A stretch of 33,167 nt of DNA, from the NCBI GenBank assembly GCA_003142515.1, contig PLMO01000162.1, positions 1 through 33,167 on the forward strand, written 5' to 3'. Every line of letters begins with the position of its first letter. Position 1 is the stretch's first letter. Positions 26,795 through 33,167 of the stretch are shown here, piece by piece. The DNA comes from Bacteroidales bacterium (GTDB lineage Bacteria > Bacteroidota > Bacteroidia > Bacteroidales > FEN-979). The position numbers and the translations under genes were made by a program. Below the pieces are notes generated by a model. That model worked only from the letters and a program-made list of their open reading frames with translations. It searched no databases and had not been told where the DNA came from.

Positions 26795-27943
26795 ATGAAA
26801 GAGAATATCCATATAAAGGTCAATCATGAGGTCCTAATTTGGGCGAGGATTTCGCTAGCGCTTTCCAGGACCCAGGTATCCGAAAGGTCAGGAATCTCAG
26901 CCAGAAGGTTGACACAATTGGAGGAAGGAGAAAAGCCTCCAACAATAGATGATCTCAAGACACTTTCGAAGACTTACAAACGGACAATTGCCACTCTTCT
27001 GTTGTCGAATCCACCGGTTGAGAAACCATTTCCACATGATAGAAGAACAGTTGATTCTCAAGACCTGAACGTTCTTCACGAAAAAACAGTCATGGCGGTG
27101 CGAAAAGCCCGTGCCTTAGCCCAATCCTACATCGAACTTCGTCAGGAAATGGTAGTCGAGATTCCAAAATTGACTTTTTTTGCATCCATCAAAGAAAATC
27201 CGAAAGAGCAGGCTACTAAACTTCGGAAACTATTAAACCTTGATGAAATCAGAGAACTGAATAACCCCAATCAAATTCTTGAGGCATACATTGAAAAAGT
27301 TGAATCATTAGGCATTGCAATTTTTCAACTTAGTCTGACCCAGGACAGGCTACGGGGTTTTTCGATTATCGATGAAGTTATCCCTGTCATTGGAATAAAA
27401 AGAGGCGCCGAAACACCGACCGGAAAAATATTTACTCTTTTACACGAATTGGGCCACATCATCCTGAATGAAGGAGGCTTATGCGATCTGTCTGAAAACA
27501 CAAATATTGAAATTGAAAAATGGTGCAATGCATTCTCTGCCGAAGTTCTCATCCCCACTCCTGAATTGTTACAAATGCAAACTGTTGTTGAACATAGTCA
27601 TCGAGGGGAGAAAACCTGGGCTAAGATGGATCTGGTAATACTCGGCAGTCATTTCCATGTAGGACCTTTGGCTATTCTGAGAAGTTTACTTGAAAACAAT
27701 CTTACGACCCCAGATTTCTATAAGGAAAAGCATAAGGCCTGGAATAAGCCTTCATTTGGCAGGGCAAAAAAACCTGAAGGCAGGAACATTGCAAAAGAAA
27801 CCATCAAAGAAAAAGGAAGAACATTTATTTCCCTGGCTTTCTCCGCATATGACCAGAACCGGATTGATTTGAAGGATCTGTCCGATTTTCTGGGAATAAA
27901 ATTGTCCTACATACCGAGAACCCGACAATTACTGAATGCCTGA
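26795..27943 (+). CDS. XRE-family regulator fused to ImmA/IrrE metallopeptidase
   Basis: The protein is 382 residues from ATG 26795. An N-terminal XRE helix-turn-helix covers about residues 8-60 (LSRTQVSERSGISARRLTQL). The ImmA/IrrE-type zinc peptidase follows: HELGH at 217-221 supplies two zinc ligands and the catalytic Glu218, and CNAFSAEVLIP has the likely third ligand Glu250. Members of this fusion family act as stress-sensing repressors and as antitoxin-like partners. The gene is followed after 2 bases by the DUF4411 gene, so they form a tight pair. The C-terminal 80 residues (AYDQNRIDLKDLSDFLGIKL) add a further helical region. Whether the protease cleaves itself or the partner cannot be seen. 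Confidence 0.88.
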   Translation: MKENIHIKVNHEVLIWARISLALSRTQVSERSGISARRLTQLEEGEKPPTIDDLKTLSKTYKRTIATLLLSNPPVEKPFPHDRRTVDSQDLNVLHEKTVMAVRKARALAQSYIELRQEMVVEIPKLTFFASIKENPKEQATKLRKLLNLDEIRELNNPNQILEAYIEKVESLGIAIFQLSLTQDRLRGFSIIDEVIPVIGIKRGAETPTGKIFTLLHELGHIILNEGGLCDLSENTNIEIEKWCNAFSAEVLIPTPELLQMQTVVEHSHRGEKTWAKMDLVILGSHFHVGPLAILRSLLENNLTTPDFYKEKHKAWNKPSFGRAKKPEGRNIAKETIKEKGRTFISLAFSAYDQNRIDLKDLSDFLGIKLSYIPRTRQLLNA

Positions 27944-27945
27944 AG

Positions 27946-28467
27946 ATGCAACTACAGTTCAATCAGGGGGTACCCATTTATGTTATTGATACAAGCGGAT
28001 TGATCATGCTTGAATCAACATTCAAGAGGGACAATCCTGTCTTTACTGCTATTTGGGAAGAAATTGAAGATTTAATCATCCAGGGTAATTTCAAGACAAT
28101 AGATTTTGTCGAACAGGAAATCAATAGCTATGAAGGGAAGCAGGATTTCCTTAAGACCTGGGTGAAGAAGTGGAGAAAATATCTTGTTGTTCCTACCGAT
28201 GAGGCAAGTTTCAATGCTGCAATACCGATTATCAATGAAGAGTACAATACGGGTTTCTTTAATGCTACAAAACAAGCTGAGGGTAAAGAAGAAGCAGATC
28301 CTTATCTGATCGGTTATTGCAAAGTTCACGAGTGTGTCTTGATCACTAGTGAAAGCAAAATAAAGTCCAACAAAATTCCTGCGGTTTCATTCAAAAATAA
28401 AGTAAGATGCATCGACATAAACGATTTTATGATTGAAAGAGGGTTAAGAATGGAAAGGAAAAGATAA
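27946..28467 (+). CDS. DUF4411 family PIN-like protein, probable toxin
   Basis: The 173-residue protein starts with YVIDTSGLIMLE, where Asp15 matches the first acidic residue of PIN-type ribonucleases. Further acidic positions lie in FVEQEINSYEG and EEADPYLIGYC (Asp118), and ITSESK and CIDINDFM complete the Rossmann-like strand pattern. DUF4411 proteins have been placed in the PIN-like superfamily, so metal-dependent RNA cleavage is the expected activity. The start codon follows the stop of the XRE/ImmA gene by 2 bases, indicating translational coupling. The order regulator-first then PIN-like matches predicted toxin-antitoxin pairs with an ImmA/IrrE partner. I find no other antitoxin candidate nearby. 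Confidence 0.82.
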   Translation: MQLQFNQGVPIYVIDTSGLIMLESTFKRDNPVFTAIWEEIEDLIIQGNFKTIDFVEQEINSYEGKQDFLKTWVKKWRKYLVVPTDEASFNAAIPIINEEYNTGFFNATKQAEGKEEADPYLIGYCKVHECVLITSESKIKSNKIPAVSFKNKVRCIDINDFMIERGLRMERKR

Positions 28468-28809
28468 GCCTTACTTCTCAACACAATCCAACAACTTTTT
28501 TCTTTTCAATCCCGCCTAAGATAAAAGTTCACAAAAAAGAAGGGCATTGGCCACCGCACTATTATTAAACTCGAAATTCCCGCAAATGTTACCTGCGAAA
28601 AATTCGTCCGCCGCGGCGGACTTAAAACTGTAAAGGGCGACCTCCTTTGAGAATTGTCGCTCTTTGAGTTTTTCAGATTGGAAGTCAATCTGACCTTCTC
28701 TGATTAAATTTTAAGGAAACTCTAGTAAAAATAATAACTGCAATTTTTTCTAACTATGTGCCAAAAATAACGACATTTGAAGAGCAATTAGATTTCAAAA
28801 AACTGAAAT
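28468..28809. other. Intergenic gap with hairpins, right edge of the accessory island
   Basis: No gene seen in 342 bases. It contains the perfect 16-base palindrome GTCCGCCGCGGCGGAC at 28606-28621. A near-perfect stem AGGGCGAC/GTCGCTCT follows at about 28634-28665, and then CAGATTG-GAAGT-CAATCTG at about 28674-28692. Three hairpins within 90 bases suggest a terminator cluster or an element end. A short minus-strand open frame (28506-28688) over this stretch has no family features. Confidence 0.5.
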
Positions 28810-29421
28810 ATGAAAAACATCCTTTTTTCTGTTTGTATTCTGATCTTTTTTGCCGGATGCAAGAAACACAACGACACTCAAAGTTCTTCCAGTACACATA
28901 TATTCAAAGGCATTGTAGTTACTAATGAGGGCGGAGAGGTCTTGGGCACCTGGGGAACCGAGGATGGGGATTGGGGAAATGACATTAATTGGTCAAACAA
29001 TGAATATGAACTGTTAAATTTCCCCGATACCATCAGCCTTGACGGAACCTTTGTCGCAGATACAACCGGCTGGAATATTGGCCCGGGTGTTCATCAACAA
29101 CCGCGGAATTTCGTAATTGCATACCCAAACCCTCTGCTGAACGGGGCGACACTGGTATTGCAGGGAATCGGGAACCTGAAGTGCAAGGCAGCCATCGTTG
29201 ACAAAAACTATCACCGGTTAAAAACATATGCCGGTAAATGGAATGGATTGCTGGAGATCATGGTCGATCTTTCCGACTCAACAACATTTCAAGATAAAAC
29301 AATGTACAGGATCTTTTACTCCTTCTCGGCTAAAGACAGCCTGAATTTTTATAAAGGTCATGGAGATATTCTGGTTTGCCGGGAACCAACAATGAATGAT
29401 TGCCGGCAGGCCGTCCCTTAA
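28810..29421 (+). CDS. Hypothetical lipoprotein
   Basis: The 203-residue protein has a type II signal peptide ending in the lipobox FAGC at residue 17, so it is a lipid-anchored envelope protein. The mature part begins with a polar Ser/Thr-rich linker and is then mostly beta-type (GTWGTEDGDWGNDINWSNN, FVIAYPNPLLNGATLVLQG). IAYPNP is reminiscent of the start of Bacteroidetes secretion C-terminal domains, but here it is in the middle and is probably coincidental or a related Ig-like fold. I do not recognise a function. It precedes rmuC by 40 bases on the same strand. Confidence 0.75.
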   Translation: MKNILFSVCILIFFAGCKKHNDTQSSSSTHIFKGIVVTNEGGEVLGTWGTEDGDWGNDINWSNNEYELLNFPDTISLDGTFVADTTGWNIGPGVHQQPRNFVIAYPNPLLNGATLVLQGIGNLKCKAAIVDKNYHRLKTYAGKWNGLLEIMVDLSDSTTFQDKTMYRIFYSFSAKDSLNFYKGHGDILVCREPTMNDCRQAVP

Positions 29422-29461
29422 TTATTTTTTTCAGATTCTAAATACAAATAAAGGTTGGCGT

Positions 29462-30814
29462 ATGGTCGAAATTATCACGATTATCATTGGAGTTGTAATC
29501 CTCTTTGCGATGGTTTTATTCTGGCTGAAGCTGAATCAAGCTTCAGGTAAACCGGGAAGCGAAGAACTGGAAGAAATAAAGCAACAGTCAGCAACTTTAT
29601 ACGCCGAAAAGCTGGCTGGAGAGAGCAAAATACAGATGCTCGAGGAGCAGGCCCGGTACTCTTTACAAATAATAAAAGAAAAAGAAGAAACCATTGTCGG
29701 ACTTAACCGCCAGGTGGCTGGATTAGGTACCGAGAACAAAAGACTGATTGAAGACCTTCAGAGCAAACAGGCAGCCATCGAAGCATCCGAAGAGAAACTG
29801 CGGGTCGCTTTCAAGAACCTGGCCAATGAGATCCTTGAAGAAAAGACACAGAAATTCACAGAACAAAACAGGATCAAACTTGAAGAGATCCTGAAACCGC
29901 TGGGGGAAAAGATCCGGGAATTCGAAAAGAAAGTCGATGAAACTTATGATAAAGAATCGAAACAAAGGTTTTCATTAGAAAAAGAGATAAGGATGCTGGC
30001 TGAAATGAACCAACAAATCAGCGAGGATGCAAAGAACCTGACGCATGCTCTCAGGCTGGATCCGAAAAAACAGGGTAACTGGGGAGAACTGGTGCTCGAC
30101 AAGGTTCTTGAAAGTTCCGGTCTGGTCAAAGGACAGGAATATATCAGGGAATTCAGTACACGATCAGATGAAGGCGACAAATACCGTCCCGATGTAATCA
30201 TCAACCTGCCGGATAACAAACACATCATCATCGACTCAAAGGTATCGCTCAATGCCTATACTGAATTCGTGAATACTGAAGATGCAGCCGAAAAGGACAA
30301 GTTCCTGAAACTTCACCTGCTGTCGATACACAACCACATCAAGCTCCTGGGAGAGAAAGGATATCAGATGCTCGATGCATTCGATACACCTGACTATGTG
30401 CTGCTTTTCATGCCGATTGAATCGGCCTTTAGCCTCGCCCTGCAAAACGATGCCGATCTTTTCAGTTATGCATGGGACCGGAATGTCGTGATCGTCAGTC
30501 CTACGACACTACTGGCCACCTTGCGTACGATCGCATCTATATGGAAACACGAGAAACAGACCCAGAATGCCATTGAAATTGCCCGGCAGGGAGGATTGCT
30601 TTATGATAAATTTGTTTCTTTCCTTGCCGATCTTGAGAAAGTTGGAAACCAGCTGGATACCGTGAAAAAAACCTATGACGAAGCACATAAGAAGCTTTCT
30701 TCAGGCAGTGGTAACCTGATCGGGAAAGTGGAGAAACTGAAGGAACTCGGGGCCCGGACAGCGAAAAGCCTGCCGAAAAATTTACTGGAACAATCAAAAG
30801 AAGATGAGGATTGA
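29462..30814 (+). CDS. rmuC: RmuC family DNA recombination protein
   Basis: From ATG 29462 the protein is 450 residues, the usual RmuC length. It has one N-terminal membrane helix (IITIIIGVVILFAMVLFW), a long coiled coil (about residues 25-190), and the C-terminal RmuC domain with GNWGELVLDKVLESSGLVKG, PDVIINLPDNKHIIIDSKVS and LLFMPIESAFSLAL. RmuC proteins limit inversion at short inverted repeats and are predicted endonuclease-fold proteins. An upstream in-frame ATG at 29396 lies inside the lipoprotein gene and would place 22 polar residues before the membrane helix, so I reject it. Its last codons and stop overlap a short heptamer-like stretch. Confidence 0.92.
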   Translation: MVEIITIIIGVVILFAMVLFWLKLNQASGKPGSEELEEIKQQSATLYAEKLAGESKIQMLEEQARYSLQIIKEKEETIVGLNRQVAGLGTENKRLIEDLQSKQAAIEASEEKLRVAFKNLANEILEEKTQKFTEQNRIKLEEILKPLGEKIREFEKKVDETYDKESKQRFSLEKEIRMLAEMNQQISEDAKNLTHALRLDPKKQGNWGELVLDKVLESSGLVKGQEYIREFSTRSDEGDKYRPDVIINLPDNKHIIIDSKVSLNAYTEFVNTEDAAEKDKFLKLHLLSIHNHIKLLGEKGYQMLDAFDTPDYVLLFMPIESAFSLALQNDADLFSYAWDRNVVIVSPTTLLATLRTIASIWKHEKQTQNAIEIARQGGLLYDKFVSFLADLEKVGNQLDTVKKTYDEAHKKLSSGSGNLIGKVEKLKELGARTAKSLPKNLLEQSKEDED

Positions 30815-30836
30815 GGATTATTTTTTACCGCAGAGA

Positions 30837-30905
30837 CAGAGACGCAGAGAAAACGTTAATTCCATTTATCTCGATCTTAGCGCCTTCGCGCCTTAGCGGT
30901 GAAAG
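30837..30905. repeat. Dispersed ACCGCAGAGACGCAGAG / CTTAGCGGTG intergenic element
   Basis: ACCGCAGAGACAGAGACGCAG and later CGCCTTCGCGCCTTAGCGGT form a loose inverted pair with terminal ACCGC/GCGGT. Elements of this type are widespread in intergenic DNA of several phyla. It fills most of the 140-base gap before rlmB. Confidence 0.5.
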
Positions 30906-30954
30906 AGGCCATTTTATAAAATGTAAATAATTGAATTAAAAAAACTGTATTATT

Positions 30955-31695
30955 TTGAAAAAGGAGAATTTTATATATGGCATCCATCCCGTCATGGAGG
31001 CTTTGAAATCGGGGAAAGAGATTGAAAAGATTTTAATTCAGAAAGGATTGAGAGGAGAAGGCTTTCAGCAGCTTCATACGCTGATGCGGGAAATGGAGAT
31101 CCCGATCCAGTTTGTCCCGCTGGAAAAGTTGGACCGTATGACACGACAAAACCACCAGGGTGTAGTCGCCATGATCTCCGAGATCACTTACCAGAAAATT
31201 GAGGCTATCCTGCCATTTGCCTATGAACAAGGCAAGGTGCCGCTGGTACTGGTACTGGATCACATTACTGATGTGCGTAACCTGGGAGCGATCGCACGAA
31301 CGGCCGAATGTTCCGGTGTTGATGCCATCCTCATTCCGGAAAAAGGATCTGCACAGGTCAACCAGGATGCGATCAAGACCTCTGCCGGGGCTTTGTACAA
31401 AGTACCGGTATGCCGCCACCATTCGGCAAAGGAATCAGTCATGTTCCTGAAGAACAGCGGACTGAAAATCATTGCAGCCACGGAAAAAGCGAATTCGGAT
31501 TATACCGATGTGGACATGATACAACCCCTGGCGCTGATCCTCGGCTCGGAAGAGAGCGGGATCTCTGCAGAACTTCTCGGTATAGCCGATGAACTCATTC
31601 AGATCCCGATTATGGGAGAGATCCAGTCCCTGAACGTCTCGGTGGCAGCGGGCGTCATCCTTTACGAGATCCTGCGCCAGCGCAAACAATCCTGA
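30955..31695 (+). CDS. rlmB: 23S rRNA (guanosine-2'-O)-methyltransferase RlmB (TrmH/SPOUT family)
   Basis: The 246-residue protein has an N-terminal substrate-binding domain (YGIHPVMEALKSGKEIEKIL to RQNHQGVVAMIS). A SPOUT methyltransferase domain follows with LDHITDVRNLGAIARTAE (motif 1), LALILGSEESGIS (motif 2) and IPIMGEIQSLNVSVAAGVIL (motif 3). These form the trefoil-knot SAM site. It should 2'-O-methylate G2251 (E. coli numbering) in the peptidyl-transferase P loop, but other TrmH-type sites are possible. The TTG at 30955 is the only plausible start: there is an in-frame stop 15 bases upstream and no ATG before the conserved N-terminus. The next gene follows after 6 bases. Confidence 0.9.
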   Translation: MKKENFIYGIHPVMEALKSGKEIEKILIQKGLRGEGFQQLHTLMREMEIPIQFVPLEKLDRMTRQNHQGVVAMISEITYQKIEAILPFAYEQGKVPLVLVLDHITDVRNLGAIARTAECSGVDAILIPEKGSAQVNQDAIKTSAGALYKVPVCRHHSAKESVMFLKNSGLKIIAATEKANSDYTDVDMIQPLALILGSEESGISAELLGIADELIQIPIMGEIQSLNVSVAAGVILYEILRQRKQS

Positions 31696-31701
31696 TCGCA
31701 C

Positions 31702-33167
31702 ATGAAGCAGGTGCTGAAATATACTCCCGAATTTATCCTTGGTTGTTATATCCTGCTCTTTCTTTTTTTCAAACATCCCGGCATTACCTGGGACCGTTCG
31801 ATCAACAGCGACGGAAAAGGATATTACGCCTACCTGCCGGCATTCTTCATCTACCATGATCTTACTTATAAATTCGTTGAGTCGTACGAGAAGAAATATT
31901 ATCCGGTCGACCGCTCGGTATTCAAGGAATTCCGGTACCGGCAGGATGGAAAAACAACAAACAAATATTTCCCAGGACTGGCAATATTATGGCTGCCATT
32001 TTTCCTGATGGCTCATCTTCTTAGTTTTTCCCTTGGGTTCCCGATGGATGGCTATTCCTTGCTTTATCAATATGCAATTTCGATCGCGGCCCTCTTTTAT
32101 TTATGGCTGGGATGCAGGTTCCTGATGAAGCTGCTGGCAAAATCGGGGGCTTCTGTAAAGATTGCAGCTTTCATCACCTTCATCATTGCTCTTGGCACAA
32201 ATATCATATACTTTGTAGTGGTTGAAAATTCCATGTGCCATGTTTATTCATTTTCACTGATCACGATGTTCCTTTTCTATATTTATCGATATTTTCATGA
32301 TAAAAAAGGGAAGTATTTCATCCTCTCTTCCCTCCTCTTTGGGTTGATTGTGCTGGTAAGGCCCACAAACGGACTGATTCTTCTCCTTCTTCCGCTAATG
32401 GCTTGGTTAGCTGACCCCGGAATTCGTAATCCCTTATCTTCAATTCTCCACCCTCCATCCTCCATCCTCCATCCTCAATCTTCCATCCTCCATCCTCAAT
32501 CTTCCATCCTCCATCCTCAATCCTCCATCCTCCATCCTCCATCCTCCATTAAACATCTTGCATCCGGCTTCCTTATTTTGATTTTCATCTTGTCCCTTCC
32601 ATTGATCCTCTGGCATCACACAACCGGTCATTGGTTTGTATATCAGTACGGCGAGGAACGTTTACATTTCCTCCATCCTCATTTTTTCAGCATCTTGTTC
32701 AGCTACAACCGGGGTTGGTTCGTCTACACGCCGGTTGCCCTGGTTTCGGTTTTTGGTTTCTGCCATCTCTGGAAAGAAAACAAAAACATTTTTTACTGGA
32801 CGCTAACCTTCTTTGTCCTGTTCATCTACATCGCCTCCTGCTGGTGGATGTGGTACTATGCCTCCAAATGCGGGCAGCGGATCTTCATCGACCTTTACGC
32901 ATTCGTTGCAATCCTGCTCTTCTTTCTTTTTAAATCTTTTCAGAAGGGAAAGGTCATACGCTATCTTCTGACTTCTATCCTGCTTTTATTCGCCGGCCTG
33001 AATATCTTTCAATGCTACCAGCATTCCTGCTTTATCTTTCCTGCTACCGATATCACCCGGGAGATCTACTGGGATTCATTTCCGCGGATCCATCCTGCAG
33101 CCAAGGTCTACTTTTCACAGGAGGCTATCATTGCACGCAAGTCCTTTTTTACGGATATGGAAAAACC
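31702..33167 (+). CDS. Polytopic membrane protein, glycosyltransferase-C-like (partial, contains in-frame heptamer repeat)
   Basis: An open frame from ATG 31702 runs off the right edge, with 488 codons visible. It has about ten hydrophobic segments, starting with EFILGCYILLFLFF. The first loop holds WDRSINSDGKGYYAYLPAFF, resembling the Asp-containing first loop of GT-C/PMT-like glycosyltransferases. Later blocks are LVRPTNGLILLLLPL and TGHWFVYQYGEERLHF, then YNRGWFVYTP. Between the two membrane helices near residues 246-283 the loop is a tandem SSILHPP/SSILHPQ peptide, the translation of a 16-unit heptanucleotide repeat. It is probably a lipid-linked sugar transferase or a related protein, but substrate is unknown. 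It is probably in an operon with rlmB (6-base gap). Confidence 0.75.
   Translation, partial: MKQVLKYTPEFILGCYILLFLFFKHPGITWDRSINSDGKGYYAYLPAFFIYHDLTYKFVESYEKKYYPVDRSVFKEFRYRQDGKTTNKYFPGLAILWLPFFLMAHLLSFSLGFPMDGYSLLYQYAISIAALFYLWLGCRFLMKLLAKSGASVKIAAFITFIIALGTNIIYFVVVENSMCHVYSFSLITMFLFYIYRYFHDKKGKYFILSSLLFGLIVLVRPTNGLILLLLPLMAWLADPGIRNPLSSILHPPSSILHPQSSILHPQSSILHPQSSILHPPSSIKHLASGFLILIFILSLPLILWHHTTGHWFVYQYGEERLHFLHPHFFSILFSYNRGWFVYTPVALVSVFGFCHLWKENKNIFYWTLTFFVLFIYIASCWWMWYYASKCGQRIFIDLYAFVAILLFFLFKSFQKGKVIRYLLTSILLLFAGLNIFQCYQHSCFIFPATDITREIYWDSFPRIHPAAKVYFSQEAIIARKSFFTDMEK
32438..32549. repeat. 16-unit heptanucleotide repeat within a coding sequence
   Basis: Sixteen consecutive 7-base units, mostly CCTCCAT, CCTCAAT and CTTCCAT. 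Three units equal seven codons, giving the heptapeptide SSILHP(P/Q). A change by one or two units would shift the reading frame; a change by three would keep it. Confidence 0.9.

Noticed and set aside
26783-26797. TTG start for the XRE/ImmA gene
   Set aside because: The TTG is part of a perfect -7 box and an ATG follows 12 bases later.
28506-28688. Minus-strand frame of 60 codons in the island's right gap
   Set aside because: It runs through three hairpins, has no start context or family resemblance, and is short enough to occur by chance.
29396-29461. Upstream ATG start for rmuC
   Set aside because: It overlaps the lipoprotein gene and adds 22 residues before the membrane helix that normally begins RmuC proteins.
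32318-32631. Two minus-strand frames encoding MEDGGWRIEDGG-type repeats
   Set aside because: They are the antisense translation of the heptanucleotide repeat inside the membrane-protein gene.
1-33167. tRNA, rRNA or riboswitch genes
   Set aside because: I looked in the intergenic gaps for the T-loop GGTTCGA signature and for cloverleaf-like pairing and found none; no riboswitch core was recognised.

Overview
The window looks like a chromosomal segment of a Bacteroidota bacterium, probably a Bacteroidales-like environmental lineage. Four things support this. The primary sigma factor is the short form of about 287 residues that is typical of the phylum. Several genes have perfect TAnnTTTG boxes, the Bacteroidetes -7 element. 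Few start codons show a Shine-Dalgarno sequence. An AddB-type nuclease, RmuC, RlmB and AmmeMemoRadiSam proteins are all of Bacteroidetes style. No rRNA, tRNA, IS element or CRISPR array was seen.

Layout. 1-209: tail of an unidentified gene, overlapping a PEP-synthase-like phosphotransferase (206-2593). 2688-4615: a divergent pair of a CSAGKDRTG tyrosine phosphatase and a MEMO-family protein. 4722-7025: an htrA-rpoD unit on the minus strand. 7259-8347: an exported EEP-family nuclease/phosphatase. 8384-8932: an ORF6N protein. 9168-14224: an AmmeMemoRadiSam cluster made of a radical SAM enzyme with a Tat-like leader, a membrane spermidine-synthase-like protein and a MEMO-AMMECR1 fusion. 14229-18055: an AddB-like exonuclease subunit and a YfcE/MJ0936-type phosphodiesterase, with a repeat-rich gap between them.

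18177-28467 is an accessory, defence-type island. It starts with a decayed RadC gene. Next comes an AT-rich two-gene unit: a 1101-residue protein of unknown family and a 242-residue HNH-type protein. A 1219-residue Type IIG restriction-modification enzyme follows, then an XRE/ImmA-IrrE protein paired with a DUF4411 (PIN-like) protein. The two-gene unit is the best candidate for an undescribed system. Core genes resume with a lipoprotein, rmuC, rlmB and a truncated polytopic membrane protein.

A second theme is repeats. Degenerate arrays with a strict 7-base period occur at several loci, often touching the end of a gene. One of 16 units lies inside the last membrane-protein gene, where a gain or loss of one unit would shift the frame. 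A separate family of short ACCCC...GGGGT palindromes recurs in three intergenic gaps.
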